Source: Bacteroidales bacterium (GTDB lineage Bacteria > Bacteroidota > Bacteroidia > Bacteroidales > F082). Taken from it: a stretch of 64,000 bases of DNA. The DNA lies in NCBI GenBank assembly GCA_017632935.1, contig JAGBQJ010000002.1:1-64000 (forward strand), written 5' to 3'. The notes beneath the pieces were generated by a model. That model searched no databases and was not told where the DNA came from. It saw nothing but the letters and a program-made list of their open reading frames with translations. Made by a program: the position numbers and the translations under genes. Positions 35,469-43,241 of this stretch are shown here, in pieces (within the stretch, counting starts at the first letter, position 1; every line of letters starts with the position of its first letter).

Positions 35469-36050
35469 TCAACTGATTCCTCTCAAAAACGCTATCAATT
35501 TCTGCGTGGCCCGACCCCTGTGGCTGATGGCGTTTTTCACTTCATGGCCTAGCTCGGCGAAGGTCTGGTCATAGCCGTCGGGTTGGAAGATGGGGTCATA
35601 GCCGAAGCCTTCGGCGCCGCGCTGCTGCTCGGTGATCTGTCCATCGCAGCGGCCTTCAAAATAGTAGGATTTGCCATCAAGGTTCAGTGCGATGCAGGTG
35701 CGGAAAGCCGCTTTGCGGTTGGTCTGGCCTTTCATGGCGGCCAACATTTTGTTCACATTGTCCTGATAGCTGCAATGCTCGCCGGCATAACGCGCCGAAT
35801 ACACACCCGGCGCACCGCCCAAGGCCTCCACCTCGAGGCCCGTGTCGTCGGCGAAGCAATCCACGTGGAACTTGTTCGTGACGAAGTCCGCCTTGATCTT
35901 GGCGTTGCCTTCGATGGTGTCGGCATCCTCGATGATGTCCTCATGGCAGCCGATGTCGTCGAGGCTCAGGACCTCATAGAGACCTTCCATGATTTCGCGC
36001 ATCTCGCGCAGTTTGTTTTTATTGTTGGTGGCAAAGACGATCTGTTTCAT
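35469..36050 (-). CDS. rdgB: Non-canonical purine NTP pyrophosphatase (RdgB/HAM1)
   Basis: A 193-residue house-cleaning enzyme that hydrolyses ITP, dITP and XTP. Motifs: VFATNNKNKLREMREI (residues 4-19), ADDTGLEVEALGGAPGVYSA then RYAG, and GYDPIFQPDGYDQTFAEL followed by KNAISHRGRA. Downstream of ung on the same strand. The 75-nt gap between them is filled with AT-rich repeats, so an operon link is possible but loose. Confidence 0.95.
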   Translation of the reverse strand: MKQIVFATNNKNKLREMREIMEGLYEVLSLDDIGCHEDIIEDADTIEGNAKIKADFVTNKFHVDCFADDTGLEVEALGGAPGVYSARYAGEHCSYQDNVNKMLAAMKGQTNRKAAFRTCIALNLDGKSYYFEGRCDGQITEQQRGAEGFGYDPIFQPDGYDQTFAELGHEVKNAISHRGRATQKLIAFLRGIS

Positions 36051-36051
36051 T

Positions 36052-36108
36052 CAAGATTCAAAATTCAAAATTTAAAATTTAAAATTCAAAGATTTAAAGA
36101 TTCAAAAT
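36052..36108. repeat. AT-rich repeat between ung and rdgB
   Basis: Tandem TTCAAAATT/TTTAAAATT units that end directly at the rdgB start codon. Confidence 0.7.
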
Positions 36109-36124
36109 TGAGATTCCCCTTATA

Positions 36125-36805
36125 TTACGGTAAACTCCAGTCAATAGGTTCGATTCCGTTTTGTATCAGATAATTATTCGTTTGTGAGAAATGATGGCAG
36201 CCGAAGAAACCGCGGCTGGCTGAAAGCGGCGACGGATGCACCGACTTCAGAATCAGGTGTTTGAAGGGATCAATCAAAGCCTGTTTGGCGATGGCGTAGT
36301 TGCCCCAGAGGATGAAGACGATATGCTCGCGCTGCTCAGAGAGGGCACGGATGGCCGCGTCGGTGAACTGCTCCCAGCCATGGCGCGAGTGCGAGGCGGC
36401 CTGTCCAGCGCGCACCGTCAGCGAAGCGTTGAGCAACAGTACCCCTTCCCTCGCCCATTTCTCGAGGTTGCCCGAACGCGCCATGGGCACGCCGAGGTCG
36501 TCGTGCAACTCCTTGAAAATGTTCTGCAGGCTAGGCGGGAAAGGCACGCCATCGGGCACCGAGAACGAGAGACCATGAGCCTGTCCTGGACCATGGTAGG
36601 GATCCTGACCGAGGATGACCACTTTCACCTTGTCGAAGGGTGTGAGGTTGAAGGCGTTGAAAATCAACGGGCCGGGCGGATAAACGGCATATTGTCGCTT
36701 CTCGCTCACAAGGAACGACTTCAAGTCAGCGAAATACGGTGCCTCGAACTGCGGCCGCAGCACTTGGTACCAACTTTCATCAATATCGGGTTTCTTCACT
36801 TCCAT
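36125..36805 (-). CDS. ung: Uracil-DNA glycosylase, family 1
   Basis: 226 residues. It removes uracil from DNA in base-excision repair. Catalytic Asp in [19 protein letters not shown] (about residues 66-84), [14 protein letters not shown], and the catalytic His in [18 protein letters not shown] (about 192-209). Length is standard. AT-rich heptads lie directly upstream of its start. Confidence 0.97.
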   Translation of the reverse strand: MEVKKPDIDESWYQVLRPQFEAPYFADLKSFLVSEKRQYAVYPPGPLIFNAFNLTPFDKVKVVILGQDPYHGPGQAHGLSFSVPDGVPFPPSLQNIFKELHDDLGVPMARSGNLEKWAREGVLLLNASLTVRAGQAASHSRHGWEQFTDAAIRALSEQREHIVFILWGNYAIAKQALIDPFKHLILKSVHPSPLSASRGFFGCHHFSQTNNYLIQNGIEPIDWSLP

Positions 36806-36811
36806 CTTTAT

Positions 36812-36873
36812 TCAGTTTGCAGTTTGCAGTTTGCAGTTATCAGTTTGCAGTTATCGGTTATCAGTTATTCAGT
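36812..36873. repeat. CAGTTTG/CAGTTAT heptad repeat upstream of ung
   Basis: About eight tandem 6-8-bp units, CAGTTTG then CAGTTAT, between the divergent ung and small-lipoprotein genes, 7 nt from the ung ATG. Confidence 0.75.
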
Positions 36874-36950
36874 TATTGCAGAAAAAGTTGTGCAAAGATG
36901 GCAATTTTTCGGGAAAAAATCCGTTTCTTTGCAAATCAAATTTGATTTCT

Positions 36951-37082
36951 ATGAAGAGAAAACTTGTCATCGCCCTGTTAATCGCCTTTGTTTCAGGCAT
37001 CGTCATGGCTTCCTGTAAGTCCAATAAGAGCTGCCCTGCCTACGGCGAATCGCAAAACTACATCAAGGAGACACGTTATTAA
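36951..37082 (+). CDS. Small lipoprotein (43 residues)
   Basis: A very short frame, but with a convincing lipoprotein signal: MKRKLVIALLIAFVSGIVMA then SCKSNKSCPAYGESQNY. The mature part is only about 20 residues. Similar tiny lipoproteins are common in Bacteroidetes and have no known role. A degenerate -7 sequence (GTTTCTTTG) lies about 20 nt upstream. Confidence 0.6.
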   Translation: MKRKLVIALLIAFVSGIVMASCKSNKSCPAYGESQNYIKETRY

Positions 37083-37102
37083 TTAAATAGGTGTCGGGAG
37101 GC

Positions 37103-37129
37103 ACGGCCCTTCGACAGGCTCAGGGACCT
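37103..37129. repeat. CCTTCGACAGGCTCAG repeat between genes
   Basis: Exact 27-bp match to 29123-29149. It ends just before the ATG at 37132, which argues for the later start at 37153 for the next gene. Confidence 0.8.
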
Positions 37130-37152
37130 GCATGATTCTATCAAATACGACC

Positions 37153-37941
37153 ATGACTGCCCTCAGACAACGCCTATTGCGCATCCTCATGCTCGCGCTT
37201 TTTGGAGCGTGCGCATTTTTGTTGCCTGCGCAAAACATTGACATCCAGAGCGATGACGACAAGCCTTTGGAGGAAAAGCTGGTCTACAACCACCAAAACA
37301 CCTTCAATGTGGCCATCCACTCACAAGGTTTTGGGGCAGGATTCAAGATCGGCAGGATCAAGAACATCAACCTGACGCGCAATTGGGAGGCCGAAGTGGT
37401 GTCGCTACATTCGTTCAAGGAGATCAAGACCTTGAATCTCTCCACCGTCAACATGCGGCCTTTCATCTACGGCAAGCTGAACTACGCCTACGTGGCCCGT
37501 TTCGGCTACGGTGAGGAGCGGCGTATCTTCGGCAAGCCCTATTGGGGCGGCATCGAGACGCGTTGGACCTACGAATTCGGCGCGTCGTTGGCCCTGCTCA
37601 AGCCGTATTATTATTACGTGATCACCTATATCCCCAACGGCTCGGGAGGCTATATCGAGACGGTGCAAGAGCAGACCTTCGAGCAAGGCATCGACATCCT
37701 GGGCCGTTCGGCTTTCACCAAAGGCATCGCCGAGACCAAGCTCTCACCCGGCCTTCATGCTTCGTTGGGCCTCAGCTTCGACTTCGCCAAGTCGCGCACC
37801 TCGGTGCAGGCCCTCAACGTCGACGCCAAGGTCGAGTGCTTCCCTATGGGTGTCTCGCTCATGGACTCGGAGCGCGACCGCTGGCTCTTCGTCACCTTCA
37901 TGCTGTCGTACAACTGGGGATCAAGATTCAATAAATACTGA
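37153..37941 (+). CDS. Outer-membrane beta-barrel-like protein
   Basis: About 262 residues with a signal peptide (MTALRQRLLRILMLALFGAC...PAQ). Alternating aromatic strands (NTFNVAIHSQGFGAGFKIG, YGKLNYAYVARFGYGEE, FVTFMLSYNWGSRFNKY) suggest an 8-12-strand barrel with an aromatic C-terminus. Family not recognised. A longer start at 37132 is possible but lies against repeat DNA. Confidence 0.65.
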   Translation: MTALRQRLLRILMLALFGACAFLLPAQNIDIQSDDDKPLEEKLVYNHQNTFNVAIHSQGFGAGFKIGRIKNINLTRNWEAEVVSLHSFKEIKTLNLSTVNMRPFIYGKLNYAYVARFGYGEERRIFGKPYWGGIETRWTYEFGASLALLKPYYYYVITYIPNGSGGYIETVQEQTFEQGIDILGRSAFTKGIAETKLSPGLHASLGLSFDFAKSRTSVQALNVDAKVECFPMGVSLMDSERDRWLFVTFMLSYNWGSRFNKY

Positions 37942-38030
37942 TATTGAGGATTTTATTCGCCACAGCTGGGGCTGAGTAAAAAAATCTGAAAAAAAATCCC
38001 CGATTTTCGTCGCGACATTCAAAAAAAGCG

Positions 38031-38038
38031 TATTTTTG
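38031..38038 (+). promoter_or_regulatory. -7 box TATTTTTG for tRNA-Gln
   Basis: A TAnnTTTG box 14 nt upstream of the tRNA. The rest of 37942-38030 is AT-rich with no gene. Confidence 0.65.
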
Positions 38039-38052
38039 CAGCCGTTAATGAT

Positions 38053-38125
38053 TGCCCAATGGTGTAATTGGCAACACGACTGACTCTGGATCAGTAAAGT
38101 CCAGGTTCGAACCCTGGTTGGGCAA
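38053..38125 (+). tRNA. tRNA-Gln (CTG anticodon)
   Basis: A full cloverleaf can be drawn: acceptor TGCCCAA/TTGGGCA, D arm with GGTGTAATTGGCAAC, anticodon stem ACTGA/TCAGT with loop CTCTGGA (anticodon CTG), T arm CCAGG/CCTGG with loop TTCGAAC. The 3' CCA is not encoded. It is a single-gene unit with its own promoter and terminator. Confidence 0.95.
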
Positions 38126-38130
38126 CAAAA

Positions 38131-38167
38131 AAGAGAGCGACCCTTACGAGCCGCTCTCTTTTGTTTT
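38131..38167. terminator. Bidirectional terminator after tRNA-Gln
   Basis: AAGAGAGCG pairs with CGCTCTCTT. A T-rich run follows on the plus strand and an A-run precedes it, so it can also end the lipoprotein transcript arriving on the minus strand. Confidence 0.85.
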
Positions 38168-38178
38168 GTTGGGTTTGA

Positions 38179-39171
38179 TTATTGATAACTGGTCACAAAG
38201 AATTTGCCGGAAGTGAGCTTTTTGACCGTACCGTCGGGCGAAACCGTCATGATGCCCTCGTCGTCGTTGAAAGCCAGTCTGCCATCCTCAAGCCAGCCGC
38301 AGTTGGCATCATAGGCCAGAATCTTTTGGATCTTGCCGTCAAGCGTGGCGAAGCACAGCGGTCCGCGACCTCCGCGACCCCATTCCATAATAGCGGCATA
38401 AGCAACACAACCATCATCAGGATTAACGGTAATGAAAGTGAACTCGGGTTGGCCTTCCCATCCCTCGTATTTGCCTTCATGGAAATTGATTTTGTCGCTG
38501 ATGCAGACCAGATGCTCAGGCAACTCTTCCTCACTATACATGCCATAATCTTCAGGGCAGTAATAGTAACGCATCTCCTCACTGCCCTCTTCGATGGGCA
38601 TAGTAAGGTAATGCACGTTGTTAATGAAATCCTGATACATAAGGAAGCCATCGTCCACGCCTTCAGGCCAACCGTCGGACATGGTTTTTTCGTCAATCAG
38701 ATAGTATTTCATATCCTCAAAGCCCTTGCACATCTCGCCCATATTATACTCTAAGCCGACCATTTCAACATCGGAATAGTAGACCATCGATGCGCACTTC
38801 TCGCAGCTTTCGTCGTAGCAGTCGCTCAGCTTCAGCTCCCAGTCGATGAGCTGGACCGGAGCAGGCTTCTCTGCTGAAAGATCGACCTTTTTCAGATAGA
38901 GTTCATCATTGACCGAAACGGTGTAATAGAACTCGTTTTCATCGTAGAAAACGCCACTGACCACATAATCCTTTTCGGCGGCGAAAGGAACGAAGGCGTT
39001 TGTGGAGGAATTGTAGAAAGTCATTTTTCCGTCTTCGAAGACGGCCATGTCACTGCCTTTAAGGGAAGCAACGGTATTGTCATCAGACGGGTTAACCTGG
39101 ACAGGTTTAGGGTCGCAGCTCATCATGCCGAGTGCCGCGACAGCCATGAGTAAAATGAATGCTTTTTTCAT
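38179..39171 (-). CDS. Lipoprotein of a tandem paralogue pair (second gene)
   Basis: 330 residues with a lipoprotein signal (LLMAVAALGMMSC). It shares its layout with the gene at 39204-40262: MTFYNSSTNAFVPFAAEKD, then VSGVF/VNCVF, CISDKINF, AYAAIMEWG and a C-terminal FPDG/SPDG segment with DGRLAFNDDEG. The repeated short strands suggest a propeller-like domain, which is inference. The role is unknown. Downstream member of a two-gene operon (32-nt gap). Confidence 0.7.
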   Translation of the reverse strand: MKKAFILLMAVAALGMMSCDPKPVQVNPSDDNTVASLKGSDMAVFEDGKMTFYNSSTNAFVPFAAEKDYVVSGVFYDENEFYYTVSVNDELYLKKVDLSAEKPAPVQLIDWELKLSDCYDESCEKCASMVYYSDVEMVGLEYNMGEMCKGFEDMKYYLIDEKTMSDGWPEGVDDGFLMYQDFINNVHYLTMPIEEGSEEMRYYYCPEDYGMYSEEELPEHLVCISDKINFHEGKYEGWEGQPEFTFITVNPDDGCVAYAAIMEWGRGGRGPLCFATLDGKIQKILAYDANCGWLEDGRLAFNDDEGIMTVSPDGTVKKLTSGKFFVTSYQ

Positions 39172-39203
39172 GTTTAATAGGTATTAAATGTTGATTATGT
39201 TGA

Positions 39204-40262
39204 TTATTTCACTTGGAAGTCGCCACAATGGGCAATGATCTCCGTGTTGCCGTCGGGGAAAACGCGCTTGATGCAGTGGGCGCGATAGTGCCAGTTGGCG
39301 TCATAGTCGGGGTCGCTGGGTGAGAGCGGCTCCTCGCCGACATAGACCAACGAGCCGTCCTTGAGCCAGTCAGCGACAAAGCCGGTGCAATCGGTGTCCT
39401 CCAAAGGCAACTGTGTCTCGCCATCGAGGCTGGCCACCGCCAGAATGCCATGAGGCAGGTCGCCCCATTCCAGGATGGCGGCATAAAGCACCTTCGACTT
39501 GTCGGGCGACCACGAAATCAGGCTATAGTCGCGCTCCGAGGCGTAGTCGGGGTCGGAGACGTAGGGGTTGAAGTCAATCTTGTCGGACAGGCAGACACGT
39601 GCGATGCCGTCCTGAAACCAGTACTGTCCGTTCTCCACCTCAAAGAGATAGGTAAACTCATCTTCTTCGACGTCGGTGCCCATATCCTCCCATTTCCAGT
39701 CCGTGATGTTACCGTTGCTTAGGTTGTAGAGTTTCTGTTGGGTCAACGAGTAGGAATCCCAGCTGAACTCATGCCAGAGGCCCAGCATGTTACGCAGGGG
39801 GTAGTAGGTCAAAGGCGAAACCGTTCCGTAGGTCTCGGTGACGCATTTTTCGTAGTCCACGCCCCAGTCGCCCACCTGCTTGGGCTGCGGCTCGGCTTCG
39901 TTCAAGTCGATGCTGCGCAGCATCATGCGACCCTCGACGGGTACGCAATAATAGAGGTGGTTGTCGGGGGTGAAGACGCAGTTCACCACGCTGTCGGTCT
40001 CGGCCGCGAAAGGCACCATGGCTGGCTTGCCGCTGTTGTAGAAGAACAGCTTGCCCTTGTCGAGCATCACCATGTCGCATTGCGAGATGTCGACGGGCTC
40101 CACTTCGGCCTTTATGACCAAGGAGTCGCCGACAACTTTCACGTTGACAACGACGCTGTCGACATTCGTCGTGACACTGTTCGGGTCGGGTTTGATGATG
40201 ATGTCACAGCTGACGAGGCTCATCGCCAGCATCGTGAGCAGAAAATACAACTGTCTTTTCAT
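39204..40262 (-). CDS. Lipoprotein of a tandem paralogue pair (first gene)
   Basis: 352 residues with a lipoprotein signal (LLTMLAMSLVSC). Matching blocks with its neighbour include LFFYNSGKPAMVPFAAETDS, CLSDKIDF, LYAAILEWGD and GSLVYVGEEPL. The pair probably arose by tandem duplication and has diverged widely (my estimate is about a third identical). Upstream gene udk ends 40 nt before. Confidence 0.7.
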   Translation of the reverse strand: MKRQLYFLLTMLAMSLVSCDIIIKPDPNSVTTNVDSVVVNVKVVGDSLVIKAEVEPVDISQCDMVMLDKGKLFFYNSGKPAMVPFAAETDSVVNCVFTPDNHLYYCVPVEGRMMLRSIDLNEAEPQPKQVGDWGVDYEKCVTETYGTVSPLTYYPLRNMLGLWHEFSWDSYSLTQQKLYNLSNGNITDWKWEDMGTDVEEDEFTYLFEVENGQYWFQDGIARVCLSDKIDFNPYVSDPDYASERDYSLISWSPDKSKVLYAAILEWGDLPHGILAVASLDGETQLPLEDTDCTGFVADWLKDGSLVYVGEEPLSPSDPDYDANWHYRAHCIKRVFPDGNTEIIAHCGDFQVK

Positions 40263-40301
40263 AATGGTATGAGATTTTGTGAATATTCTGATTCGGTGGC
40301 T

Positions 40302-40910
40302 TTACTTGTCCAAATGCATGCGGATCCTTGAAGCGAGGATGTCGACCACCACGGGGCTGGCGCCGCGCGGCAAGATGATGTCGGCGCAACGCTTGGTGGG
40401 CTCGATAAACTGCTGGTGCATGGGCTTGACGAAGGTCTGGTAATGGCGCAGCACGTCCTCCCAGGTGCGGCCGCGCTCGGCGATGTCGCGTCGGATGATG
40501 CGCATCAGGCGTTCGTCGCTGTCGGTGTCCACAAACACCTTGATATCCATGCGTTTGCGCAGTTCCTCGTTGACCAGCACCATGATGCCTTCCACGATAA
40601 TGACCTCGGTGGGGTGCACGTAGATGACCTCCTGTGATCGGGCGCAGGTGACGTAGGTGTAGATAGGCATGGGGATGGTCTCGCCTTGTTTGAGGCGGTC
40701 GAGATGGTCGATGAGCAGGTCCCACTCGATGGCATCGGGGTGGTCGAAGTTGATCTGCTTCTTCTCCTCGGGCGTCTTGTCGCCGTTGTCGTAGTAATAA
40801 GCGTCCTGTGAAATGACTGATACTGAGTTCTCTGGCAGCTGGCTGACCAGCTCCTTGACGACGGTGGTCTTCCCTGAGCCCGAGCCGCCTGCGATTCCTA
40901 TGACTAACAT
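40302..40910 (-). CDS. udk: Uridine kinase
   Basis: A 202-residue enzyme that phosphorylates uridine and cytidine in salvage. P-loop IGIAGGSGSGKTTVVKEL (residues 4-21), ISQDAYYYD, FDHPDAIEWDLL and IIVEGIMVLVNEELR. The frame is open to 41054, but the family N-terminus places the start at 40910. Follows hicB on the same strand with a 50-nt gap. Confidence 0.95.
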   Translation of the reverse strand: MLVIGIAGGSGSGKTTVVKELVSQLPENSVSVISQDAYYYDNGDKTPEEKKQINFDHPDAIEWDLLIDHLDRLKQGETIPMPIYTYVTCARSQEVIYVHPTEVIIVEGIMVLVNEELRKRMDIKVFVDTDSDERLMRIIRRDIAERGRTWEDVLRHYQTFVKPMHQQFIEPTKRCADIILPRGASPVVVDILASRIRMHLDK

Positions 40911-40960
40911 GATATTATGGTTTTTGAGCGTGTCGAAAAAGGGTTTTAGAATGAAAAATG

Positions 40961-41365
40961 TCAAGCCATGGCCCGACTCAGTTCTTGCGCAAACTGCTGC
41001 ACCGACTGCTTGATGCGTTCCTGTGTCTTCGGTGAAGGGTGGCGGCGCCCACACACATATTGTGACAGCTGCGCCTTGTTGATGCCCGTCATGCGAGCCA
41101 GACCCGCCAAGGTCAGCAAGCCTTTGTAGTATTGCAGAAAAGCCGAAGCATCGTAAACAAACTCAAATTCCGCCTCAACATTTTCTCCTGTTTCTTCCAA
41201 ATGGTCTTTCCTAAAGCCTTCAAAGGTGGCGAGAAAATCTTCCTTAGCCTCCTTCACTGTTTTCCCCTCGCCGAAAAACCCGAAAGGGAGATCCTCGTTG
41301 TGGTACACCGAATACCAACCGTCGCTGCCGCATTCGATGTGTGCTGTGATGTGTTTCTTTTCCAT
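40961..41365 (-). CDS. hicB: HicB-family antitoxin
   Basis: 134 residues. The N-terminal HicB fold (MEKKHITAHIECGSDGWYSV, LPFGFFGEGKTVKEAKEDFL) is joined to a C-terminal helix-turn-helix (LAGLARMTGINKAQLSQYVC, then GRRHPSP). It would bind HicA and repress its own promoter. The frame is open to 41551, overlapping hicA, but the HicB start fits 41365. Confidence 0.9.
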   Translation of the reverse strand: MEKKHITAHIECGSDGWYSVYHNEDLPFGFFGEGKTVKEAKEDFLATFEGFRKDHLEETGENVEAEFEFVYDASAFLQYYKGLLTLAGLARMTGINKAQLSQYVCGRRHPSPKTQERIKQSVQQFAQELSRAMA

Positions 41366-41400
41366 AGTTTCTCTCTTTATGTTGTCTGAAGGATTAGTGC

Positions 41401-41592
41401 TTAATCCAACCCCGCGTCCTTCAGGATTTGTTGCAGTGTTCCAGGCTTCACGTCCAGCGATGCGTGGTTGCTTGTCCCGAATTTTTTCCCTGTTTTTGGG
41501 CTGTACCATGCCGGATGTCCGTTGATTTGTTTGCCTTTCAGCGGATAACATCCCGCTTTTTTCAAAAGCTGCTCCAGTTCGCTATACTTCAT
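41401..41592 (-). CDS. hicA: HicA-family mRNA interferase toxin
   Basis: 63 residues with the dsRBD-like HicA fold: ELEQLLKKAGCYPLKGKQIN, then the catalytic His in TSNHASLDVKPGTLQQIL. Placed before hicB (35-nt gap), the usual toxin-first order. A minus-strand TATATTTG box (41618-41625) lies 25 nt upstream. Confidence 0.9.
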   Translation of the reverse strand: MKYSELEQLLKKAGCYPLKGKQINGHPAWYSPKTGKKFGTSNHASLDVKPGTLQQILKDAGLD

Positions 41593-41617
41593 AGCCTGTT
41601 TCTTTTCTTTGACGATG

Positions 41618-41625
41618 CAAATATA
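41618..41625 (-). promoter_or_regulatory. -7 box TATATTTG for hicAB
   Basis: A TAnnTTTG element on the minus strand. Together with TATCTTTG at 41691-41698 on the plus strand it forms a divergent pair with the Abi gene. Confidence 0.6.
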
Positions 41626-41690
41626 ATGTTATTCTTTTGAATAGCAACAGAAATTTTTACAGAAACCCTTGCAGGATGAAAAAATGTTCG

Positions 41691-41698
41691 TATCTTTG
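41691..41698 (+). promoter_or_regulatory. -7 box TATCTTTG for the Abi gene
   Basis: About 60-66 nt before the likely Abi start codons. Confidence 0.6.
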
Positions 41699-41758
41699 CA
41701 GCACTAGAACCCGCCAAGCCTCTCAACGATGCTCAAATGTGCGGGTCGTTTTATTTTT

Positions 41759-42667
41759 ATGCCTATGGCTAATCGAATCCCTTTTCACAAAACATATACC
41801 AACGCACATGACCTCGTAAACTTGTTGCAGTCTAGAGGTCTTGCTGTTGCAGATCCGACAAAAGCTGAGCAATATATTGAATATATTGGCTACTATCGCT
41901 TATCGGCCTACATGTACCCTTTGCTTCAGATGCCAAAGGAACAGCACCAATACAAGCAGGGAGCCACATTCAGCCAGGTGATGACACTCTACCGTTTCGA
42001 CAAGAAATTGCGATTGTTTATATTCAACGAGATTGAGAAAATCGAGGTGGCAGTGCGCAGCGCCATCGTCAACACTGGCAGCGAACTGACGGGCAATCCA
42101 TTCTGGATGACTGATGGAGCCAACTTCACCAATCACAGCAAGTTTTTACATACGATGTCGCTGATAGACGCTGAAATCAACCGTTCTCGGGAAGATTTCA
42201 TCGTCCACTTCAAGCAGACCTATTCTGATGCCTATCCGCCTGCGTGGATCTTGGCCGAGGTGTTGCCATTTGGTGTGATGACCAACATTTATAGCAATAT
42301 CAAAGCGCCTCGTATAAAGAAAAGCATTGCACACAAATTCGGCTTACAGGTGGCACCTTTCGAGTCGTGGCTCACCATCGTCACACTGACACGCAACTCA
42401 TGTTGCCATCATGCCCGAGTATGGAACAAACAGAACACCATCCGCCCAATGATGCCTAACCGAATGAGCGGTGCTTGGTTGACTTTGACCACCGACCCAT
42501 TGCGCATTTATTTCAATCTGTGCATCATCAAGTATTTCCTTGATGTTATTTCGCCTCAGAACGACATGCGCGATAAACTGCTTCGGTTGCTTGCTGACTA
42601 CCCATCCATTGACCTCAATGCCATGGGCTTCCCTCAAGCCTGGCAGCAGGAACCATTGTGGCAATGA
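41759..42667 (+). CDS. Abi_2 (AbiD/AbiF-like) abortive-infection protein
   Basis: About 302 residues. Family blocks: IPFHKTYTNAHDLVNLLQSR then GLAV, YIEYIGYYRLSAYMYPLL, YRFDKKLRLFIFNEIEKIEV and the HEPN-type TRNSCCHHARVWN (RN...H) near residue 218. Abi_2 proteins block phage growth and are distantly related to HEPN RNases. Starts at 41729, 41759 and 41765 are all possible; 41759 or 41765 fits the family. It stands next to HicAB in a likely defence cluster, and its end runs into REP palindromes. Confidence 0.87.
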   Translation: MPMANRIPFHKTYTNAHDLVNLLQSRGLAVADPTKAEQYIEYIGYYRLSAYMYPLLQMPKEQHQYKQGATFSQVMTLYRFDKKLRLFIFNEIEKIEVAVRSAIVNTGSELTGNPFWMTDGANFTNHSKFLHTMSLIDAEINRSREDFIVHFKQTYSDAYPPAWILAEVLPFGVMTNIYSNIKAPRIKKSIAHKFGLQVAPFESWLTIVTLTRNSCCHHARVWNKQNTIRPMMPNRMSGAWLTLTTDPLRIYFNLCIIKYFLDVISPQNDMRDKLLRLLADYPSIDLNAMGFPQAWQQEPLWQ

Positions 42668-42672
42668 CCCTT

Positions 42673-42697
42673 GTAGAGACGGTGCGTGCACCGTCTC
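42673..42697. repeat. REP-like palindrome (GGTGCGTGCACC centre)
   Basis: GTAGAGACGGTGCGTGCACC followed by GTCTC. First of two palindromes directly upstream of the RAYT relic. Confidence 0.8.
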
Positions 42698-42726
42698 ATA
42701 ACCGCCAAATGTCCAATGATATTTCT

Positions 42727-42751
42727 GAGACGGTGCATGCACCGTCTCTAC
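42727..42751. repeat. REP-like palindrome (GGTGCATGCACC centre)
   Basis: GAGACGGTGCATGCACCGTC followed by TCTAC. With 42673-42697 it forms an inverted pair 30 nt apart, the arrangement called a REPIN in other bacteria. Confidence 0.8.
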
Positions 42752-43014
42752 AACCCGACAGATGGAAAAACGATGTTGTTGACGAACAGATGCAATTGAT
42801 TTCCAGACATAAAAACAGATTGGCCGTTGCCATAGGCAACATGAAATCTGCCGTTACCCACCACGCCAACCAGACCAACCAGGATTTCGCCTGGCAGACG
42901 CGTTTCTACGACCGCATCGTCCGCGACCAACCCGAAATGAACCGCATCGCCACCTACATCGAAAACAATGTGGCCAATTGGCACGACGACGAATTCTACA
43001 CCCCGCGACGATAA
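42752..43014 (+). pseudogene. C-terminal relic of a REP-associated (RAYT/Y1) transposase
   Basis: About 87 codons remain, with the end of an IS200-like Y1 transposase of RAYT type: GNMKSAVTHHANQT, FAWQTRFYDRIVRDQPEMNR then IATYIENNVANWHDDEFY. The N-terminal half with the HUH metal-binding motif is gone and is replaced by REP palindromes, so it cannot be active. The tyrosine region itself is also missing or altered. Palindromes of the same family lie on both sides, as expected for a RAYT locus. An open frame through the palindromes starts at 42658 but is not a real N-terminus. Confidence 0.75.
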
Positions 43015-43029
43015 CGTACCACCCACCTT

Positions 43030-43105
43030 GTAGAGACGCGCCATGGCACGTCTCGTAGAACAACCGTCTGCATTTTCCTTGAGACGCGCCATGGCACGTC
43101 TCTAC
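43030..43105. repeat. Pair of REP-like palindromes (GCGCCATGGCAC centre)
   Basis: Palindromes at 43030-43055 and 43081-43105, about 25 nt apart, each GAGACGCGCCATGGCACGTC with flanks. They close the right side of the RAYT relic. Confidence 0.8.
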
Positions 43106-43115
43106 AACAAAACAC

Positions 43116-43147
43116 AAAAAAAAAAGACGGCGCCAAAAAGCGCCGTC
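43116..43147 (-). terminator. Terminator for the truncated surface-protein gene
   Basis: On the minus strand GACGGCGC pairs with GCGCCGTC and is followed by a run of about ten T. Confidence 0.85.
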
Positions 43148-43241
43148 TCATATTAGGCCAAAGCCCGCCTGCAATAAACAGATTCCTGGACTTTGGGTTT
43201 TAACAACCTTTCTTAGTTCTTCTTGCCGAAGAATTTGCTAT

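Noticed and set aside
42658-42751. N-terminal part of the RAYT frame through the palindromes
   Set aside because: It is encoded by REP palindromes and overlaps the Abi gene end; it has no transposase motifs.
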